Positions 7,939-12,199 of a DNA stretch of 12,199 nucleotides are shown here, piece by piece (position 1 is the first letter of the stretch; every line of letters begins with the position of its first letter). This DNA is from Pseudomonadota bacterium (GTDB lineage: Bacteria > Desulfobacterota > JADFVX01): positions 1-12,199 of the forward strand of contig JADFVM010000018.1 of assembly GCA_015222555.1 (NCBI GenBank), written 5' to 3'. A program made the translations under genes and the position numbers. The notes below the pieces were generated by a model. It was not told the origin of the DNA, did not search any database, and saw only the letters and a list, made by a program, of their open reading frames with translations.

Positions 7939-9592
7939 CGAAAATAAGTCAAAAGAAGTAGAAAGACTTATAAGCATGGGCAAAGAGAAGGGCTACCTCA
8001 CCTATGGTGAGGTTAATGATATTTTGCCTCCTGATATTGTCGATGAAAACCAGATTGATGATGTGATGACCATGTTTGGCGAGATGGACATCGATATCGT
8101 TGAGGAGGGTTCCAAGGCGCCTGCCAGTAAAGATAGTGAAGATGAGGATGAGGAAGAGGAACGGGAATATGAACCCGGGACAATAGGGAAGGCGAACGAT
8201 CCTGTGAGGCTCTATCTTAGAGAGATGGGCTCCGTTTCACTTCTTACAAGGGAAGGTGAAATTGAAATAGCAAAAAGGATAGAGCTGGGTGAGAATGAAG
8301 TCATTAATGCAACATGCAATACCGATTTTGCCATTAGGGAAGTCCTGAGTCTGAGTGAAAAACTTCAAGCTGAAACGGTAAAGCTAAAAGACATAATAAG
8401 AGGTGTTGACGAAGAGGAAACAGAAGAGGATGAGGAGTCTCCCCTGCTGTTAAAAACTTTGGATGCCCTACAGCGTATGGAGGTTTCTTATTCGAAATTT
8501 CTTGAGTTGCGAGCCAAAGCAGGAAATGGTGACTTAAAAAAAGCTGATTCGAAAAAAATAGAAGATAAGCGGAAAGAGATAGCAAAAATCCTGCATGGTT
8601 TGAACTTACAGGACAAATTCTACGAGTCCCTGGTGAAGCAGTTAAAGGATGTCGTTAAAAAGGGTAAGCGGCTGAAAAAGAAAATTAACGACCTTGAGAA
8701 CAGGATTGCCAAAGATGAGCTGTCGCCTGAAGACATTGACCATGCCAATGAGGAGACCTCTCGTTTAAGGGAAAAAATGCAAACTCTGGAGGAAGAAAGC
8801 GGCGGTAGCCTGGATGATCTTGAGAAGGCCAGACAAAGCTTTGCCAGAGGGGAAATACTGGCAAAAAAGGCCAAGAGAGAACTTGTAGAGGCCAACCTGA
8901 GATTGGTGGTCAGTATTGCCAAGAAATATACTAACAGAGGGCTTCAGTTCCTTGATCTCATCCAGGAGGGGAATATAGGGCTAATGAAGGCTGTTGACAA
9001 GTTTGAATATCAGCGGGGGTATAAATTTAGTACTTATGCTACCTGGTGGATAAGGCAGGCGATTACGAGAGCAATTGCTGATCAGGCAAGAACGATTAGA
9101 ATCCCTGTTCATATGATAGAGACGATTAACAAATTAATTAGAACGTCGCGTTATCTTGTTCAGGAAATCGGCCGGGAACCTCGCCCTGAAGAAATAGCTG
9201 AAAAAATGGATCTTCCTGTTGATAAGGTGAGAAAGGTCCTGAAAATAGCCAAGGAGCCTATTTCCCTTGAAACGCCTATTGGTGAGGAAGAAGATAGTCA
9301 CCTTGGTGACTTCATTGAAGATAAAAGTGTCGTATCACCCGTTGAAGCAACGATCAAGCTGGATCTCCAGGGCCGTACGCGGAATGTCTTGTCTACGCTG
9401 ACGCCGAGGGAGGAGGAGGTCCTGAAAATGAGGTTCGGCATTCAGAAAAGGACTGATCATACCCTGGAAGAGGTGGGGCAGCATTTCAATGTGACAAGAG
9501 AGCGAATCAGGCAGATCGAAGCAAAGGCGTTGAGAAAACTTCGACATCCGAGCCGGCGCAGGAGACTCAAAGGTTTTGTTGACTGGCTGTAA
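7931..9592 (+). CDS. rpoD: RNA polymerase primary sigma factor RpoD (sigma-70)
   Basis: The 553-residue product is the housekeeping sigma factor. Region 1.1 is at about 1-60, followed by an Asp/Glu run (68-80). Region 1.2 begins DPVRLYLREMG (90-100). A non-conserved region of roughly 190 residues, charged and coiled-coil-like, precedes regions 2.1-2.4 (about 314-390), which include LRLVVSIAKKY, LDLIQEGNIGLMKAVDKF and YKFSTYATWWIRQAITRAI. Region 3 covers about 392-470, with HMIETINKL and a GREPRPEEIA segment. Region 4 has LTPREEEVLKMRFG and the helix-turn-helix TLEEVGQHFNVTRERIRQIE (511-530). Regions 2.4 and 4.2 are canonical, so promoters of the TTGACA/TATAAT type are expected. The ATG at 7931 overlaps the last 8 nt of dnaG and has AGGAG (7919-7923) 7 nt upstream, inside dnaG. 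Length and full region 1.1 separate it from the shorter sigma factors RpoS and RpoH. Confidence 0.98.
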   Translation: MGNENKSKEVERLISMGKEKGYLTYGEVNDILPPDIVDENQIDDVMTMFGEMDIDIVEEGSKAPASKDSEDEDEEEEREYEPGTIGKANDPVRLYLREMGSVSLLTREGEIEIAKRIELGENEVINATCNTDFAIREVLSLSEKLQAETVKLKDIIRGVDEEETEEDEESPLLLKTLDALQRMEVSYSKFLELRAKAGNGDLKKADSKKIEDKRKEIAKILHGLNLQDKFYESLVKQLKDVVKKGKRLKKKINDLENRIAKDELSPEDIDHANEETSRLREKMQTLEEESGGSLDDLEKARQSFARGEILAKKAKRELVEANLRLVVSIAKKYTNRGLQFLDLIQEGNIGLMKAVDKFEYQRGYKFSTYATWWIRQAITRAIADQARTIRIPVHMIETINKLIRTSRYLVQEIGREPRPEEIAEKMDLPVDKVRKVLKIAKEPISLETPIGEEEDSHLGDFIEDKSVVSPVEATIKLDLQGRTRNVLSTLTPREEEVLKMRFGIQKRTDHTLEEVGQHFNVTRERIRQIEAKALRKLRHPSRRRRLKGFVDWL

Positions 9593-9633
9593 GGACTTAT
9601 GGAGAAATGTCTGCATCTTTCGTTAAATTAAGA

Positions 9634-9662
9634 TTGATAAAATCAGACCTAGCTGTTAATAT
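9634..9662 (+). promoter_or_regulatory. Candidate promoter for rpmE
   Basis: TTGATA (9634-9639, 5 of 6) and TAATAT (9657-9662, 4 of 6) are 17 nt apart in the 103-nt rpoD-rpmE gap. This would give rpmE its own transcript with a leader of about 27 nt. No terminator is visible after rpoD, so read-through is also possible. Confidence 0.35.
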
Positions 9663-9695
9663 ACTCAACTAATTTTAAATAGAAGGAGCCGAGAA

Positions 9696-9905
9696 GTGAA
9701 AAAAGATATTCATCCCGAATACTATGATTCCAAAATCAAATGTATTTGTGGCAATGTCATCGAAACGAGAGCAAAAAAGCCTGAAATGTCAGTTGAAATC
9801 TGCTCTAATTGCCACCCTTTTTATACGGGGCAGCAAAAGATTGTTGATACTGAAGGAAGGGTAGAAAGGTTTAACAGGAAGTACGGTAAATCTGCTCAGA
9901 CATAA
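9696..9905 (+). CDS. rpmE: 50S ribosomal protein L31
   Basis: A 69-residue large-subunit ribosomal protein of the zinc-containing (C+) L31 type. It starts MKKDIHPEYYDSKIKCICGN, with zinc ligands Cys16 and Cys18, and has ICSNCHPFYTG with Cys36 and Cys39. The length is normal. L31 sits at the central protuberance and helps bridge the subunits; the C+ form can also act as a zinc reserve. The start is GTG at 9696, fixed by AAGGAG (9683-9688) 7 nt upstream and by the family's N-terminus. It lies between rpoD and prfA, and a strong hairpin about 70 nt downstream ends its transcript. Confidence 0.97.
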   Translation: MKKDIHPEYYDSKIKCICGNVIETRAKKPEMSVEICSNCHPFYTGQQKIVDTEGRVERFNRKYGKSAQT

Positions 9906-9972
9906 TTCACGTTGACTTATGTGAGTGCGGACGGGAAAGTCTTTCTTTCTTCCTCATTATAGAATTCTTTCA

Positions 9973-10005
9973 GGGGAAATCTCAATAGAGATTTCCCCTC
10001 ATTTA
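9973..10005 (+). terminator. rpmE transcription terminator
   Basis: An 11-bp perfect stem, GGGGAAATCTC (9973-9983) with GAGATTTCCCC (9988-9998), has a 4-nt AATA loop. It is followed by TCATTTA, a modest T tract. It lies about 70 nt after the rpmE stop, where a terminator is expected. Confidence 0.7.
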
Positions 10006-10107
10006 TGATACACCCCTGATAAATAAGTTACAGCCACAATCGACTATTCTTGCCCGGATGAACCGGACTATTCTCAGTACCCCCTTGAGGGGTGTAAGCG
10101 CCTTCAC

Positions 10108-10146
10108 GAAACAATATTCTGCCATAAAATAGCAGAATGTTGTTTC
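10108..10146. repeat. 15-bp inverted repeat (long hairpin)
   Basis: GAAACAATATTCTGC (10108-10122) and GCAGAATGTTGTTTC (10132-10146) pair over 15 positions with a single G-T wobble, around a 9-nt A-rich loop. There is no T run after it on the plus strand, and on the minus strand it is followed only by GTGAAGG, so it is not an ordinary terminator. It could be a palindromic repeat unit, a protein-binding operator, an RNA structure upstream of prfA, or a small mobile-element relic. Confidence 0.6.
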
Positions 10147-10412
10147 TACGTTACTAAATGCGTAACAGCAGTGAACTGATTGACAAGTTTGGCAAATACG
10201 TAAAAGTACCTTTTTCAGATGTTTGCTCCCTGGCACCTGTTTTCATATATAACATATTCTCCAGTGTTGATTGTTGTCTTTGAAAGCTCTTTACTGTGGT
10301 AGACTTTAAAAAGGTGTCATAAGAAGATTGAACTTGGATGAGAATTGTACTAAACATCTAATAAATGGATGAGTAAGGCCTTATACCGCTCATACCACTA
10401 TGAGATAGTAAA

Positions 10413-11483
10413 ATGTTTAAAAAACTTGAAGAAGTAGAGAAAAGGTTTGAGGAACTGTCGGCATTGCTTGGCGATCCTGGTGTGATTGCAGATCAGAGTC
10501 GATTTCAAAAATATGCCAAAGAACATTCAGAAATATCTGGTGTCGTTACAGCATACCAGGAATATAAAAATATTATTGCTGAGTTGGAAGACAATAACGA
10601 ACTTCTTAGTGATGAAGACAGTGATATCATAGATCTTGCGAGAGACGAGATAAAGAGGCTGACAGAGAAAAAAAAAGAGTCGGAAAAGAATCTCCAACTA
10701 CTTCTAGTCCCTAAAGATCCGAGGGATGATAAAAACGTCATTCTTGAAATTAGAGCGGGCACGGGAGGGGAGGAAGCGGCTCTTTTTGCTGCAGACCTTT
10801 ACAGGGCTTATTCGAGGTATGCCGAAGGTAAAGGCTGGAAGGTGGAACTGATAGATGAAAGTCTGGCTGATGCCGGTGGCTTCAAGGAAATCATCGTTTC
10901 TATCTCCGGTAAAAAGGTGTACAGTCGCCTCAAATATGAAAGTGGTGTTCACAGGGTCCAGAGGGTACCGAAAACAGAGACACAGGGGAGGATTCATACC
11001 TCAGCGGTAACGGTTGCCATTATGCCGGAAGCTGAAGAGGTCGATGTTGATATCAGTCCAAAGGATCTCAAAATCGATGTCTTTAGATCGTCGGGCCCAG
11101 GTGGACAGAGTGTTAATACTACTGATTCTGCCATCAGGATTACCCATATCCCCACAGGTCTTGTCGTTATCTGCCAGGATGAGAAATCTCAACATAAAAA
11201 CAAGGAAAAAGCGCTCAAGGTGTTGAGATCACGTCTGCTCGCTCAAAAAATAGAGGCCCATGAGGCAGAAATGTCGAAAGAAAGGAAAAGTCAGATAGGG
11301 AGTGGAGACAGAAGTGAAAAAATCAGAACCTACAATTATCCTCAATCTAGAGTTTCCGATCACCGAATAGGCCTAACTCTTCACAAGTTAGATCAGATTA
11401 TGGCAGGAGATTTAGATGAAACTCTGGATGCTCTTACTACGTATTTTCAGGCGGAGGCGTTGAGGTCTCAGGAAGCGGCATAG
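10413..11483 (+). CDS. prfA: Peptide chain release factor 1
   Basis: A 356-residue class I release factor that recognises UAA and UAG in the ribosomal A site and triggers hydrolysis of peptidyl-tRNA. The N-terminal helical domain covers about 1-100. Then come LEIRAGTGGEEAALFAADLY (111-130) and the codon-recognition loop RVPKTETQGRIHTS, with the Pro186-x-Thr188 motif that marks RF1; RF2 has SPF. The catalytic GGQ is at 230-232, within FRSSGPGGQSVNTT. The length is normal and no programmed frameshift is present. The ATG at 10413 matches the family start but has only a weak GAG-type Shine-Dalgarno. dut follows 22 nt downstream and is probably cotranscribed. prmC, which encodes the methyltransferase that modifies the GGQ glutamine and commonly follows prfA, is not adjacent. 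Confidence 0.97.
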   Translation: MFKKLEEVEKRFEELSALLGDPGVIADQSRFQKYAKEHSEISGVVTAYQEYKNIIAELEDNNELLSDEDSDIIDLARDEIKRLTEKKKESEKNLQLLLVPKDPRDDKNVILEIRAGTGGEEAALFAADLYRAYSRYAEGKGWKVELIDESLADAGGFKEIIVSISGKKVYSRLKYESGVHRVQRVPKTETQGRIHTSAVTVAIMPEAEEVDVDISPKDLKIDVFRSSGPGGQSVNTTDSAIRITHIPTGLVVICQDEKSQHKNKEKALKVLRSRLLAQKIEAHEAEMSKERKSQIGSGDRSEKIRTYNYPQSRVSDHRIGLTLHKLDQIMAGDLDETLDALTTYFQAEALRSQEAA

Positions 11484-11505
11484 TAATGAAGGAAAAATAG
11501 CTCAA

Positions 11506-11955
11506 ATGAAAAGTATTCATGTGGATATAAAAAAGTTGAGAGAGGGATCAGACGTCCCTTTGCCAAAGTATATGACCGACCATTCCGCTGGAATGGACCT
11601 GTATGCAGATATCGATGAGGAAATCACCCTAAAACCTATGGAGAGAATCCTTGTTTCAACGGGTATTTCAATCGCTCTGCCTGATGGTTATGAGGCTCAG
11701 ATCAGGCCGAGAAGTGGTCTTGCTATAAAGTACGGCATTGCGCTTGTTAATTCACCAGGAACGATCGATGCTGATTATCGAGGTGAAATAAAGGTCATTA
11801 TAATCAACCTGGGGACTTCTTCCTTTGTTGTTAAAAGAGGGGAGCGTATCGCCCAAATGGTGGTCCATGAGGTGTCAAGGGTAACATGGCAAGAGTCTGA
11901 AGACCTGAATGATACTGCAAGGGGTGGCGGGGGATTCGGTCATACGGGAATCTAG
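11506..11955 (+). CDS. dut: Deoxyuridine 5'-triphosphate nucleotidohydrolase (dUTPase)
   Basis: The 149-residue enzyme is a trimeric all-beta dUTPase that converts dUTP to dUMP and pyrophosphate. This keeps uracil out of DNA and supplies dUMP for dTMP synthesis. All five motifs are present: I, SAGMDLYAD (27-35); II, PRSGLA (68-73); III, GTIDADYRGEIKV (85-97) with the catalytic Asp88; IV, RGERIAQMV (111-119); V, the Gly-rich RGGGGFGHTG (139-148), which closes over the active site. The length is typical and the gene is intact. The ATG at 11506 has AAGGAA (11489-11494) about 11 nt upstream, within the short prfA-dut gap, so it is likely in the prfA transcript. No terminator is visible after the TAG stop. 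Confidence 0.97.
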   Translation: MKSIHVDIKKLREGSDVPLPKYMTDHSAGMDLYADIDEEITLKPMERILVSTGISIALPDGYEAQIRPRSGLAIKYGIALVNSPGTIDADYRGEIKVIIINLGTSSFVVKRGERIAQMVVHEVSRVTWQESEDLNDTARGGGGFGHTGI

Positions 11956-12199
11956 CACAGAGTTCCCTAATTATCATTACATTCGAACTCCGCTGAATCC
12001 TCGCTGACGCTTCCCGGCTCCATCGCCATATGGCTTGATATGCCTCAGTCACCGGAAACCACCAGCGAGCCCCTTCGAAGTTCTCGATATGACACGCTAA
12101 TTAGTGTCCATCCGGAAACTGATATGGACACTTGTGCAGTTTTCAATTTGGAAAGAAGTCATTTTTTGCAAGGTCAAGGAGATCAAGGGTTTGAGCGGA
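11956..12199. other. Non-coding right end, probable insertion-sequence boundary
   Basis: No recognisable gene is seen. A minus-strand frame of 73 codons starting near 12052 runs antisense into dut and shows no family. GC-richer, repeat-like DNA (about 11990-12080) gives way to the palindrome CTAATTAG (12097-12104) and an inverted repeat built on TGTCCAT. On the minus strand 12199-12145 is open and ends in TGA, as the 3' end of a transposase might, but it is too short to identify. Confidence 0.35.
12103..12132. repeat. 9-bp inverted repeat, candidate IS terminal repeat
   Basis: AGTGTCCAT (12103-12111) and ATGGACACT (12124-12132) are perfect inverted copies around CCGGAAACTGAT. The form TGTCCATCCGGAAA resembles the ends of some bacterial insertion sequences, and the palindrome CTAATTAG overlaps its outer edge. 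The element, if real, continues beyond the window, so its second end and transposase cannot be seen. Confidence 0.4.

Larger units (their letters stand above)
9906..10412. other. 507-nt rpmE-prfA interval without a convincing gene
   Basis: No reading frame here looks like protein; the minus-strand frames of 67 and 77 codons lack family motifs and Shine-Dalgarno sites. The interval holds the rpmE terminator hairpin (9973-9998), a perfect 9-bp inverted repeat TACACCCCT/AGGGGTGTA (10009-10017 and 10088-10096, 70 nt apart), and a 15-bp hairpin (10108-10146). The last 260 nt before prfA are AT-rich. A TTGACA occurs at 10180-10185 without a good -10, so I cannot place the prfA promoter. Confidence 0.5.

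Noticed and set aside
9593..9695. A tRNA gene after rpoD
   Set aside because: I looked for a cloverleaf with a TTC-type loop and acceptor pairing and found none. The other intergenic stretches likewise show no tRNA, and no CRISPR-like repeats occur.
10079..10093. CCCC/GGGG mini-hairpin as a terminator
   Set aside because: The stem is only 4 bp and is not followed by a T run.
10003..10236. Minus-strand 77-codon frame in the rpmE-prfA gap
   Set aside because: It crosses the hairpin and the inverted repeats, has no family motif and no ribosome-binding site.
11831..12052. Minus-strand 73-codon frame at the end of dut
   Set aside because: More than half is antisense to dut motifs IV and V, and the rest shows no recognisable family.

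Overview
The window is a run of bacterial housekeeping genes, with one decayed gene near its left end and probable mobile-element debris at its right edge. It most likely comes from a Gram-negative, deltaproteobacterium-like lineage (Desulfobacterota or a relative). The signs are the MshEN/GspE-N regulatory protein fused to a GAF-like tail, the broken LPP20/FlgT-type envelope gene, a class A PBP with an OB insert, and a yqeY-dnaG-rpoD cluster. Base composition is moderately AT-rich and intergenic DNA is very AT-rich. The lineage call is inference; no rRNA or other taxonomic marker could be compared.

Left part (1-5250). A minus-strand gene encodes a two-domain MshEN plus GAF-like protein. On the plus strand follows an LPP20/FlgT-like pseudogene, which lacks its N-terminal part and carries an in-frame TAG. 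After it, a perfect 11-bp hairpin with a T run lies between the plus-strand remnant and the convergent 3' end of a large minus-strand gene for penicillin-binding protein 1A, a bifunctional peptidoglycan synthase.

Central part (5251-9905). An AT-rich divergent region holds a good sigma70-type promoter (TTGACA-16-TATATT). Next come yqeY (a GatB/YqeY-domain, tRNA-amidotransferase-related protein), dnaG (primase, apparently starting at TTG), rpoD (primary sigma factor, overlapping dnaG by 8 nt) and rpmE (zinc-binding ribosomal protein L31). This is a version of the classical macromolecular-synthesis cluster. rpsU, its usual first gene, is not in the window.

Right part (9906-12199). A strong hairpin ends the rpmE transcript. 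It is followed by about 400 bp without a convincing gene but with a 15-bp inverted repeat. Then come prfA (release factor 1) and, 22 nt later, dut (dUTPase). prmC, the usual partner of prfA, is not next to it. The last 244 bp hold no convincing gene. A TGTCCAT inverted repeat there suggests the end of an insertion sequence that continues past the window.

Together the intact genes serve DNA replication priming, nucleotide-pool cleansing, general transcription, translation and its termination, and cell-wall synthesis. I found no defence system, CRISPR array, prophage or new multi-gene system. The most notable items are the decayed LPP20-like gene, the possible c-di-GMP receptor, the structured rpmE-prfA interval and the probable IS end.
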